A model generated the notes under the pieces. That model was not told the DNA's origin. It searched no databases and saw nothing but the letters and a program-made list of their open reading frames with translations. A program made the position numbers and the translations under genes. Positions 1 through 7,282 of a stretch of DNA of 64,000 bases are shown here, in pieces; the first letter of the stretch is position 1, and each line of letters starts with the position of its first letter. Origin of the DNA: SB21 sp964415295 (lineage in GTDB: Bacteria > CLD3 > SB21); contig CAYPYN010000009.1 of assembly GCA_964415295.1 (NCBI GenBank), forward strand, positions 1-64,000, given 5' to 3'.

Positions 1-807
1 CAATTGGAGTCAGGAAGAGAACTGAGTCTCGCAAGCGCTTTCAGAAATACGTTTACGCAAAATATCCTTAAAATATTGCCGTTAGTTCTGGTTTGGACAA
101 TTATTTGGTTTATTCTATTAGTGATTCAAGCGTTGTTGTCTAAAGACAAAGAAAGAAAAAAAGAATCATTCAGCGTAAAAAATGCGGCAAAGACCTTAGC
201 TGGCGAGAATAAATTTTCTTTATCCAAGGCATTTTTTGCAGCCTTGGAAAAAGGCATTCGTATGACTGTTTTCCTGATTCTTCCTGCAATAGCTTGGGAG
301 AATCTGAGCTTCTGGAAATCTGTAAAAAAAGGTATTGCTGTTTTCAAATCCAATCTGTCCGAGTTCGTAACAGGTTTTCTTATCACAGAATCGGCTTCAC
401 TCATTATCTATTTGCCGCCTGCCCTTTTAATGGTTATTGCTGAAAGATCAGAAGTTTCTTTTCCTGATTGGGTCTGGCTGATGACAATAATTTATACCGC
501 GTTTGCCTGGAGTTATTCCATATACTTGGAGCAGATGTTTACGGCCGAGTTATACTTATGGAATCTTAAATGGGAAAAGGAGGTTACAAAAGCTCAGGCG
601 GAAAAAAAACGTATTCCGGCTCGTGGCGGGGTTTCTTGTGGTGGTGATCCTGTCCACGGTCACGGATTTGATTTTGGAAGGTTTTGGCATTTTTCCGCCA
701 ATCGGGCAGGGGATATTCATAACGTGGATGCTCGTTCTTGCGCTCTCATATCGTCTTATTTATACAGTTATGGGCGGTTATGTAACAGCAAGATTAGCTC
801 CTCATAA
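1..807 (+). CDS. Multi-pass membrane protein, left-truncated, with an out-of-frame tail
   Basis: The reading frame is open from the first base, so the true start is probably upstream; the first in-frame TTG at 4 has no ribosome site in view. The readable part has hydrophobic segments near residues 22-44, 87-98, 120-148 and 158-172, with a charged Lys-rich loop between the first two. I do not recognise a named family. After about residue 203, near base 610, the product turns Gly/His/Cys-rich and non-membranous. The membrane-protein signal there continues in another frame (503-985), so the last 65 or so residues are probably an out-of-frame artefact of a deletion or indel. Confidence 0.55.
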   Translation, partial: QLESGRELSLASAFRNTFTQNILKILPLVLVWTIIWFILLVIQALLSKDKERKKESFSVKNAAKTLAGENKFSLSKAFFAALEKGIRMTVFLILPAIAWENLSFWKSVKKGIAVFKSNLSEFVTGFLITESASLIIYLPPALLMVIAERSEVSFPDWVWLMTIIYTAFAWSYSIYLEQMFTAELYLWNLKWEKEVTKAQAEKKRIPARGGVSCGGDPVHGHGFDFGRFWHFSANRAGDIHNVDARSCALISSYLYSYGRLCNSKISSS

Positions 808-985
808 TCCGATGAAACACGTGACCGTTTTGGCCTTTGCAGGCATTACAGCGGGTATTATAGGCATATTTGTCGGATGGGATATGTCGGAGCACTGGTA
901 TCCGATCGCATTGGCAGTTACGGCGTTTCCCTGCACTTGGTACGGCGGAAAATTGAGAGAAAAGTATGAAACCGTGCGGGGATGA
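503..985 (+). CDS. Small four-helix membrane protein, start lost or uncertain
   Basis: The convincing part begins near base 605 (residues KKNVFRLVAGF) and continues with about four membrane segments to the stop at 985. That part resembles a common small hypothetical integral membrane protein whose N-terminus is usually a Met-Lys-Lys leader. Here no ATG or GTG stands at the expected place. The TTG at 503 and the GTG at 623 are the only in-frame starts, and neither has a spaced Shine-Dalgarno. The N-terminal half of this ORF overlaps the upstream membrane gene in another frame. A deletion that removed the intergenic region is the simplest reading. An A8 run at 602-609 lies at the junction; losing one A would join both frames. 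Confidence 0.5.
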   Translation: MPGVIPYTWSRCLRPSYTYGILNGKRRLQKLRRKKNVFRLVAGFLVVVILSTVTDLILEGFGIFPPIGQGIFITWMLVLALSYRLIYTVMGGYVTARLAPHNPMKHVTVLAFAGITAGIIGIFVGWDMSEHWYPIALAVTAFPCTWYGGKLREKYETVRG

Positions 986-986
986 G

Positions 987-1070
987 ACGGATTTGACGGA
1001 TCCACGCTGATCAATTCAATAACAAATCCGTGTAAATCCGGCTTATCTGTGTCAGCCGTGTTCAATTCGA
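987..1070. repeat. Intergenic palindromic repeat of the ATCCGTGTAAATCCG type
   Basis: Non-coding stretch with ACGGATTT at 987-994 facing AAATCCGT at 1024-1031, followed by further ATCCG/CCGTGTTC units up to about 1070. Short GATCCGTGT-type intergenic elements of this kind recur in many bacterial genomes. A similar CCGTGTTCAAT string appears again at about 22589-22599 in this window. The repeat class is my inference from the visible symmetry and recurring words. Confidence 0.45.
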
Positions 1071-1089
1071 AAAAAACTGCGGACTTATT

Positions 1090-1250
1090 ATGCAAAAATT
1101 CACGTCATGTTTGTGGTTCGACCACCAGGCGGAAGACGAAGGCCTGTCGGGTCGATCATGACCATTGCATCAGGTCGGCGGAACGGAATACCTCGCGCTC
1201 AACGGCGGACCTTATTTTCATTTTACACCCGCTATTTCGTTCATTGTTCT
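1090..1250 (+). pseudogene. Decayed PhnB-like (glyoxalase/VOC superfamily) gene fragment
   Basis: From the ATG at 1090 the frame reads MQKFTSCLWFDHQAE, the usual N-terminus of PhnB/3-demethylubiquinone methyltransferase-like VOC proteins. The frame then breaks. PVGSIMTIA appears in a second frame near 1146-1172, and GGTEYLALNGGPYFHF with TPAISFIV in a third near 1176-1250. These are consecutive pieces of the same family, with the stretch holding the 'NFY' region deleted and everything after the FIV strand missing. Two or more frameshifts plus internal and C-terminal deletions make this a relic that yields no functional enzyme. Confidence 0.75.
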
Positions 1251-1261
1251 AATAATAAATA

Positions 1262-2362
1262 ATGGACCACATGAATTCCGAAAAGATCTATACGCAGCTT
1301 TCACCCAAAATTCAGATTAAATTCTATCTGGCGGTCTTCTGCACCTTCGCGCCGATGTGGGCTATTGCGGCTACCGGTTTTGGCGACAATCGTTCTCTGG
1401 CCGAGATCCTTTTTTATTTCTTTTCGGCTGGGATCGTCGCGGTCGGATGGGCTTATGCCTTCACGCGTTCGGTCAAATTGCTTTTCCTGGTTATTCCCAT
1501 GCAAATCGTCCTTGGGATAGCGCAGGCAATGATCTGGAGATCTTCTTTCATGACCATTACATTGACCGGCTTCGCATCTATGGCCAGTATCATCCTCGGA
1601 TATATTCTATTTATTCTTTTCATCAATAACGAAGGAAAGGACCGCTTGCGCCTGCAAACAGAGATAGGGCTTGCACGGCAGCTGCACGAACACCTGGTGC
1701 CGCCTGTAGTCATGCAATTGGAATGGATGGAATCGTATGGCGTATCTTATCCCTGCAGTGAAGTAGGTGGAGATCTTGTGGACGGTGTAGTCAATGATGG
1801 CGCGGCAGGATTGTTCGTTGCCGACGTATCCGGTCACGGTATGAAAGCCGGCGTCATGATGAGCATGGTCAAAAGTGCTATTCATATGAAACTTCTGCAT
1901 GCCCCGCCTGACGAAACGCTGTGCGCCGATCTCAATCGGATCATTTACCGGATGAAGCGGCCGGAAATGTTTGTCACGATGGCCTGTTTGTACGTGGATA
2001 AAAGTCGAACGGTACGATATGTACTGGCAGGTCATCCGCCGATATTGCATTACAGTCATGCGGGCAGTTGCATCGCCGAATTGACCGCGCAAAAGCCCGG
2101 TCTTGGACTACTCAAGGATATGGCGTATCCGGTACACAGTTTATCAGCGGCGCCGGGGGACATCTTCCTCCTGCTCACCGACGGGATATTTGAAACAATG
2201 AATGCCGCCGGCAAAGAGCTGGGATTGGAAACCGTCAAGCAAATTGTGGCCGATAACGCGGATTCAGAACCGGAGAAACTCGCCGAACTGATCATGACAA
2301 AGGTTCGCGCTCAGGGCATCCGCGAAGACGACCAGACGCTGATGGTCGTGAAAATGCGGTAA
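1262..2362 (+). CDS. Membrane-anchored SpoIIE/RsbU-type PP2C phosphatase
   Basis: 366 residues. The first 125 contain about four transmembrane helices (roughly 22-40, 46-66, 72-91, 100-121) and no recognisable sensor domain. A short linker helix (125-150) leads to a SpoIIE-type serine/threonine phosphatase domain. Metal-binding acidic motifs are visible: GGD at 169-171, ADVSGHG at 187-193, TDGIFE near 306-311 and EDDQT near 356. Such enzymes dephosphorylate STAS-domain anti-sigma-factor antagonists in partner-switching pathways, and a STAS protein lies at 41558-41890, although a functional link is only inference. ATG codons at 1262 and 1271 are both possible starts; neither has a strong ribosome site. 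Confidence 0.85.
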   Translation: MDHMNSEKIYTQLSPKIQIKFYLAVFCTFAPMWAIAATGFGDNRSLAEILFYFFSAGIVAVGWAYAFTRSVKLLFLVIPMQIVLGIAQAMIWRSSFMTITLTGFASMASIILGYILFILFINNEGKDRLRLQTEIGLARQLHEHLVPPVVMQLEWMESYGVSYPCSEVGGDLVDGVVNDGAAGLFVADVSGHGMKAGVMMSMVKSAIHMKLLHAPPDETLCADLNRIIYRMKRPEMFVTMACLYVDKSRTVRYVLAGHPPILHYSHAGSCIAELTAQKPGLGLLKDMAYPVHSLSAAPGDIFLLLTDGIFETMNAAGKELGLETVKQIVADNADSEPEKLAELIMTKVRAQGIREDDQTLMVVKMR

Positions 2363-2832
2363 GTTAAAGATGTTAGTTCTATAGTCATTCTAAACAGACT
2401 GGAAGGCTGTCAACGGTCATCCATTTCATATCCGGAAGTGAATGAGTCAGTAATCCTGAATGCCAAACCAGGCAAGAAAACCAATTGACAACAGACTAAA
2501 CTCGCCTTACTTTCCATAGACCTGTCAATCTCTATATCTGAAGCCATTCTTGCGGCGTTATTTTCTCTCTCGGGGATTTCCATCAGAGGTATTTCGAAAC
2601 TTAGTATACTTGGATATTACTATTGTTTTACTCTGACCAGCCTGAGTTATACCCGGTCATTTTCTGTTGATTTTTTACACACTGTGAAAATCCGGTTTTG
2701 ATCAGATTCAGAACAAAGGATGGGGATAGCCTGTTTTTATTGCGCTTAAAACATGGCATGTACATTGAGAGCAATATGAATCACCATTCTTAAAGTTCCT
2801 GAACATAAAAACGATTTGTGAAGGAGGAGTTC
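2363..2832. other. 470-base intergenic stretch, no gene seen
   Basis: All frames carry frequent stops and I find no RNA gene, clear terminator or strong promoter here. The only functional signal is the ribosome-binding site AAGGAGGAG at 2821-2829 serving the lipoprotein gene that follows. Confidence 0.5.
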
Positions 2833-3567
2833 ATGAATAACAATCCAATCTTTTTCTTATTGCTTCCGGCGGTTTTTGCAGGATGCGCCTCGGGCGCGAC
2901 CTACTTTCCCAATGTTCAGAATGTTCCGCTTGTGCAGTCTGAAGACGATTTTCTTATCAGCGCTCATATTGACGTTGAGGAGATCGGCGGCGGGCATTTA
3001 CAATTTGCCAAACCCGTGGCCAACCGTTTTATCGTGATGGGCAATTTTCTATACCGGGACTACGGGAATTGTGACGACTGCCGTACCTACAAACGTAGTT
3101 TCGGTGAGGTCGGACTTGGATATTATTTTCCTAATGAAAAAGAAGCCGGGAGAGTAACGGAAGTGTTTGCGGGATTTGGAACCGGTAATTCGGAAACTCT
3201 GGAGTCGAAAGACTATTTTGCCGGCGAAACCATCCACGCAAAAGGTCGATACAACAGGGTATTTTTGCAGGCCAATCAAGGTCTAAGAAAAAGAACGAGC
3301 GAGATTGCCGGTTCAATACGGGTATCGACAATCCATTTCGTCGATTATGACGAATACGTTACGTCGAAAAGGCCTAATAACGATGCAAACTGGAGGATCT
3401 TTCTTGAACCGGCTTTCACAGGAAGAATAGGGTTTGAGAATCTAAAGCTGTCAGGCCAGATTGGATTTTCACTTCCAGTTACAAAGAAAAGCAACTTCAA
3501 ATCCCGAAACGGCTGGGTCACTATTGGTTTACAAGTAAATCTTCGCCAAATGGGTCAAAAAAAGTGA
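2833..3567 (+). CDS. Lipoprotein of unknown function, probably beta-rich
   Basis: The start is placed at the ATG at 2833, five bases after AAGGAGGAG at 2821-2829; the in-frame GTG at 2818 lies upstream of that site and is unlikely. The 244-residue product begins with a hydrophobic leader ending in a lipobox (VFAGC), so it should be lipidated and sit in the outer or inner membrane facing the periplasm. The body alternates polar and hydrophobic residues and ends in strand-like segments typical of small barrel or beta-sandwich proteins. No family is recognised. It is the first of three consecutive lipoprotein genes with short gaps, probably co-transcribed. Confidence 0.7.
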   Translation: MNNNPIFFLLLPAVFAGCASGATYFPNVQNVPLVQSEDDFLISAHIDVEEIGGGHLQFAKPVANRFIVMGNFLYRDYGNCDDCRTYKRSFGEVGLGYYFPNEKEAGRVTEVFAGFGTGNSETLESKDYFAGETIHAKGRYNRVFLQANQGLRKRTSEIAGSIRVSTIHFVDYDEYVTSKRPNNDANWRIFLEPAFTGRIGFENLKLSGQIGFSLPVTKKSNFKSRNGWVTIGLQVNLRQMGQKK

Positions 3568-3578
3568 AGGAGTAAGAG

Positions 3579-4241
3579 ATGAAAACGTTCCTGATGATCT
3601 TAATTTGTTTGAACCTGTTTGCGTGTACATCTACGTACAGGTTCGAAAATAACGATAAAACACATGAATTGTTGATATTAGAGTTGAATGGGTATGCGCG
3701 AAACCGAACGGCAACAATTTTCCTTTCAAACGGACAACAAAACACGGGGGAAAATCTTAGGATCGCCGACAAAACACTATTCTGGACAGATAAGGGCGGG
3801 GACCGGTCTTGTTCGACAGACAGTTTATACAAAATTCAATTCACAAAGAGAGGGCCTATGGGTTTAAAAACGGCCCTGGGTTTTTTGGCCTCAATGACCG
3901 TCGTTGGCCTGATAACTGACGCAGCCTCAGATCCTCAGGAAGGCCAAATGGTGTCCGCCACTGCAATGGGTTTCATAAGCGGTGTCGTTTATTCACCGGT
4001 TGCATTTCTCATTGGCTATTTAATAGGGGAGCGCACGGATTATTTGTTTGGACAAGCACCATCGCAGCATCTCATTCTCGAAGACGTTAAGATCTTAAAG
4101 GAAACCGATAGTGAGATCAAGATCGAATGGAAAGGTAAAACCGAATGGTTTTTTAAATCACAGATTGAAAAGACTAAAATGGACGGGAAAGTAGCGATCC
4201 GGATCAAGAAAGAATTGTATCAAAAGAAATTTCAAGACTAA
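3579..4241 (+). CDS. Lipoprotein with glycine-rich membrane segment, paralogue of next gene
   Basis: 220 residues with a lipobox (LNLFAC) at the end of a short signal peptide and a GAAGGAG ribosome site just upstream. A soluble N-terminal part (about 20-85) precedes a long small-residue hydrophobic region (about 92-150) split by an acidic stretch, then a charged C-terminal domain with a Trp/Phe-rich end. The order 'strand with a charged substrate-like motif, then KI.FT, then Gly/Ala hydrophobic hairpin' recurs in the following gene, so the two look like diverged duplicates. Function is unknown; a periplasmic or envelope-associated role is inferred from the lipobox. Confidence 0.65.
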   Translation: MKTFLMILICLNLFACTSTYRFENNDKTHELLILELNGYARNRTATIFLSNGQQNTGENLRIADKTLFWTDKGGDRSCSTDSLYKIQFTKRGPMGLKTALGFLASMTVVGLITDAASDPQEGQMVSATAMGFISGVVYSPVAFLIGYLIGERTDYLFGQAPSQHLILEDVKILKETDSEIKIEWKGKTEWFFKSQIEKTKMDGKVAIRIKKELYQKKFQD

Positions 4242-4270
4242 AGCTGCCTAAACCAAAAAAGGAGTCGGCC

Positions 4271-4774
4271 ATGCGAACTCTGATCTTAGCGACGGCGCTT
4301 CTGCTAGGAAGCTGCTCAACAAAACAGCTGAAAGTGGCGGACCGTCTTATGACGGAAGATTTCAACCAATATTCATTCAAAAAACAATGCGCTATTTATT
4401 TTAAAGATTCAACCGCATCAGAAAATGGAAAAGAATTCAGAATTGAGAAGAATATCGCATACTGGGCAAGTGTAAAAACCGGTCATGAGGATTCTGCCGC
4501 TGTATCGAAGATCAAAAAGGTTTCGTTTACAAATCATCGGCAAGGCGGGGCCATCGGCGCCGGAATCGGGGCTGCGGCGGGCGTTGTGCTGGGGGTTTTG
4601 TTTTTTACTGCGGCGCGTGATGCCGATAAAGAGTCGACCAGCGGCGAGGGGATGCAGATTGCAGCGACGCCCATAGCGGTGGCAGCGTTTCCCATACTTC
4701 TTCTGGGCGGTGCCGGTGTGGGCTACATGGCCGGTCTGATCAAAGGTTATGATACGATCTATAAGTTTGAGTGA
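4271..4774 (+). CDS. Glycine-zipper lipoprotein, paralogue of preceding gene
   Basis: 167 residues, lipobox LLGSC, ribosome site AAAGGAG about eight bases upstream. Residues 93-118 hold a glycine-zipper hairpin (GGAIGAGIGAAAGVVLG) and 135-158 a second hydrophobic segment. A strand-rich part (40-90) resembles the equivalent part of the gene before it, including a FKDS/FLSN-type strand and a KIKKVSFTN motif. It lacks the C-terminal charged domain of its neighbour. Glycine-zipper lipoproteins often insert in or span membranes, but no specific activity can be assigned. The gene is convergent with the minus-strand gene that follows. Confidence 0.65.
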   Translation: MRTLILATALLLGSCSTKQLKVADRLMTEDFNQYSFKKQCAIYFKDSTASENGKEFRIEKNIAYWASVKTGHEDSAAVSKIKKVSFTNHRQGGAIGAGIGAAAGVVLGVLFFTAARDADKESTSGEGMQIAATPIAVAAFPILLLGGAGVGYMAGLIKGYDTIYKFE

Positions 4775-4846
4775 TTGGGGCATAGGTGGAGGTGTGCAGT
4801 CTCAGATAAAGTGACTTGTTTGTATCCAGTTTTGACGTAGTTCGCT

Positions 4847-5974
4847 TTAATTTTTTGCATCTGCCAACCTGCAAATAAAACCCCATCCGCCGCCCAGTTC
4901 GCTCACGGCAAGTATCAATTCATTCTTACCCTTTTTCAATGGAATAAATACCGCATCATTCTCAGGATTCATGATACCGAGAAATCCGGGATCGCGGAAA
5001 TTCTGTGCGCTCCTTCCGGTGAATAGGATCTTTCCATTGAGGAAGACGCTGACCTCGTCGCTATAGCCGATGTTGAGTTTTTTCACCTGATCGCGGTCGG
5101 ACTCGATGACGGTTCGTGCATACAAAATCTTCATTCCCGGTTGGGGGTCGAGGCGTTTGGAAAAATCATTTGCAAAAGTAACCCGCGGATGCGGCGCCGC
5201 GCGATAGCGGTAAAGAACTACAAACCCCGGCGCCTCCGCCTCGACATGCTGCCAAGGGATAGTATCGATATCGGATTTTGACAGTGATCGTTCCGGATCG
5301 CGGGCAAGTGCGTCGTACGAAGGCGAAATGCTCCACGAGGTTATCGTGCCCGGCGGCATCGTCGTCCAATGCCTTTCCCACGGCGCATCGGCTGATTTGC
5401 GGATCTCAAAGTTTGAAAAATACGTCGCGCCGGTCAGTACCGCCAGCGCAACCTGACCTTTCTGCAGGCCGGTTTTCAGATCGTTCATCACTAAAACCGG
5501 TGTATCCATATTCTTGACGTAGAGTCTGGCCTGCGCTCCGGATATTTCTATACGTAGATGGAACCAGGTGTCTTTGGGAATCTCGACCGCGCCCGTAAAG
5601 CCCGGTCCGTTATAGATCTGCCAGTTTAGTCCTGTATTGAGAACCGGCGTATATTGTATGGCATCGGGCAGTCCCGACTTGTGTTGGCGAAGATAGACCC
5701 ATTCGGCGTTGTCGCCGTCGATGCGGAACTGAATGCCGAAGAAACCACGCGCGGCCGGCGTTGAGATATCAACATCGATAACTGCATCACGTAATTCATG
5801 GTTTTTAAGTATGGCGGCCCCGCCATTGAGATAGATAGACTGTCTACCCTGATATTCGGTTAACTCGGCTTGTCCGGCAAGATCCCAATGCGACGTATCT
5901 GCAGGAACGGTTTGGCTGTAAGAAAAAGAACCGATTGAAAACATAAAGATAAAACTGACGATAAATCGGATCAT
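4847..5974 (-). CDS. Secreted LamG/DUF1080-like jelly-roll protein
   Basis: The ATG at 5974 is chosen over upstream options because it opens directly on a signal peptide (MIRFIVSFIFMFSIGSFSYS, then Q). The 375-residue mature-type protein has an N-terminal concanavalin-like fold (about 25-195) with WDLAG, FFGIQFRIDG, WVYLRQHKSG and TYFSNFEIR motifs, the pattern of 3-keto-disaccharide hydrolase (DUF1080)/LamG domains. A second beta domain (about 215-375) resembles galactose-binding or sugar-hydrolase accessory modules (SDEVSVFLNGK, LILAVSELGGGWGF). A role in carbohydrate binding or breakdown outside the inner membrane is plausible but not shown. The gene stands alone between two plus-strand genes. 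Confidence 0.65.
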   Translation of the reverse strand: MIRFIVSFIFMFSIGSFSYSQTVPADTSHWDLAGQAELTEYQGRQSIYLNGGAAILKNHELRDAVIDVDISTPAARGFFGIQFRIDGDNAEWVYLRQHKSGLPDAIQYTPVLNTGLNWQIYNGPGFTGAVEIPKDTWFHLRIEISGAQARLYVKNMDTPVLVMNDLKTGLQKGQVALAVLTGATYFSNFEIRKSADAPWERHWTTMPPGTITSWSISPSYDALARDPERSLSKSDIDTIPWQHVEAEAPGFVVLYRYRAAPHPRVTFANDFSKRLDPQPGMKILYARTVIESDRDQVKKLNIGYSDEVSVFLNGKILFTGRSAQNFRDPGFLGIMNPENDAVFIPLKKGKNELILAVSELGGGWGFICRLADAKN

Positions 5975-6152
5975 AAGAAGCCTTAATGTTTTGAGACCTT
6001 TTGTGATTTGAGATATTGGCCTACGCGGTGTACGCAGGATTGTTGCAATTACATGAATGACCGGCAAAAAATGCCCTGAATGGGTCATAACATTTTTGAG
6101 ATGACCCCGTAATAAAACTAATTAATATTTCATTCTCCAAGACAGGAGCTTT

Positions 6153-6778
6153 ATGTATCAAGATGACTTGTTGCTCTTTTGGACAGCGTCCGTCATTCTG
6201 TACTTGACGCCCGGACCCGACATGTTGTACATCATTAGCCGGAGCCTAAGTCAGGGTAGAATGGCGGGTTTTGTTTCGGCTTTAGGTATTGGAGTCGGAT
6301 GTCTAACCCATGTTGTGGCTGTGTCACTTGGGTTGACGGCTCTGCTGCATGCCGTACCTGTTGCATTTGAAATCATGCGTTGGATTGGTGCAATATATTT
6401 GGTCTACCTTGGAATAAAACTGTTAAGCGGCAATAAAAAACTCGATTCGAATTCCGCTCCTGAGGCGCATCTCTGTGGGAGGTCTTTAGACAGGGTATGC
6501 TCACTGATATGCTCAACCCGAAGGTAGCGCTATTCTTCCTTGCTTTCTTACCTCAGTTTGTTGATGCGTCGGATCAATATGTAGCCTTTCAATTGGCTGG
6601 GCTGGGTATTTTGTTTGATATGGCCGGCACATCGGTTAATCTTTTGATAGCAGCTATCGCCGGTTTTGCGGGAGAAAGACTGAAACAAAAAATGCAGTCT
6701 ACAGGATGGTTGAACTACATTAGCGGTGGGGTTATGATAGCTTTGGGACTCAGGCTGGCAATTGTGAGGGATAAGTGA
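6153..6778 (+). pseudogene. LysE/RhtB-family amino-acid exporter, frameshifted
   Basis: The first frame (6153-6527) gives the N-terminal half of a RhtB-type exporter, including the family motif TPGPDMLYIISRS and three membrane helices. The second half (FRQGMLTDMLNPKVALFFLAF and the last helices) is in the -1 frame and ends at 6778. The join must fall between about 6462 and 6490, because the second frame has a stop at 6461-6463. Together they would make about 208 residues, the normal family size, so a single-base loss has split one gene. It is either a recent pseudogene or a sequence error. The ribosome site CAGGAG precedes the start. Confidence 0.8.
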
Positions 6779-7006
6779 TTACTGATAGGTTATCACCTTA
6801 TCATACCCGATCGGATCTTCTACACCCGCCGATTGAAATCCTCTCAAGCGTAAAGCGCACGAGTCACATACACCGCAGGCTTTGGTTTTGATAACACGAC
6901 CAGGTCAGATGAAGCGGTGCGCCTAGCTGTACGCCTTTTCTCACGATCTCCGATTTATTCAAATGAATTATGGGCGTTACGATCTCAAGCCGTGTATCGG
7001 GCCGCA
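6779..7006 (-). pseudogene. Remnant of a second queC copy, C-terminal third only
   Basis: Read on the minus strand, this segment encodes RPDTRLEIVTPIIH, the zinc-site region WSCYQN and, after a two-base frame loss, KACGVCDSCALRLRGFQ, ending at a TAA at 6779-6781. These match the C-terminal third of the intact queC at 9293-10015. Bases 6892-7006 align without gaps to 9411-9525 with about eight or nine differences; the rest is more diverged. The N-terminal two thirds including the SGGMDS loop is absent, so it cannot make a working enzyme. It abuts the LysE stop codon and ends abruptly at about 7006. Confidence 0.88.
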
Positions 7007-7282
7007 GCGATGATCCCAACCACGCCTTACTCAATTGGGATGCTCACCAAAATCATGTTCTCAAAAGTTCCGGCTATGATGACGCGCACAAGCTGATATT
7101 CGACCGCTTGACCGATCTAGGCAAGTCAATGAGTAAGGACAATTATGCTCGTTTGAATGTTGATTGTTCCGTCCTTTTGGTAAATTATTTAAGAATGAAG
7201 TAAATTCGGTGTGAAAGTAACGCCCTAATATCGAATTTACATCCATCCGTCTGCACGTCTCGGCCTGTAGATGCCGCTATAC
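7007..7282. other. Unassigned stretch between queC remnant and DUF3857 gene
   Basis: A plus-strand frame stays open from inside the queC remnant to a TAA at 7201-7203. Its part after 7010 could encode about 64 residues (from DDPNHALLNWDAH to NYLRMK) with no start codon or ribosome site of its own. It may be the tail of a lost gene; I do not recognise a family. An 8-base inverted repeat TAAATTCG/CGAATTTA spans 7201-7239. No other structure is evident. Confidence 0.35.

Noticed and set aside
602..610. A-rich slippery site for programmed -1 frameshifting
   Set aside because: Joining the two frames needs a +1 (or -2) shift, not -1, so the A AAA AAA heptamer does not explain the overlap.
1049..1252. 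Plus-strand 67-codon ORF
   Set aside because: It runs in the wrong frame across the PhnB-like relic and has no ribosome site; the three family-matching peptides in other frames explain the region better.
6434..6441. AAAAAA run as the cause of a programmed shift in the LysE gene
   Set aside because: A -1 shift there would meet a stop at 6461-6463; the join must be downstream.
6970..7203. Plus-strand ORF of 77 codons starting ATGGGCGTTACG
   Set aside because: Its start lies antisense inside the queC remnant; only the part after 7010 could be a gene tail, and that part has no start.
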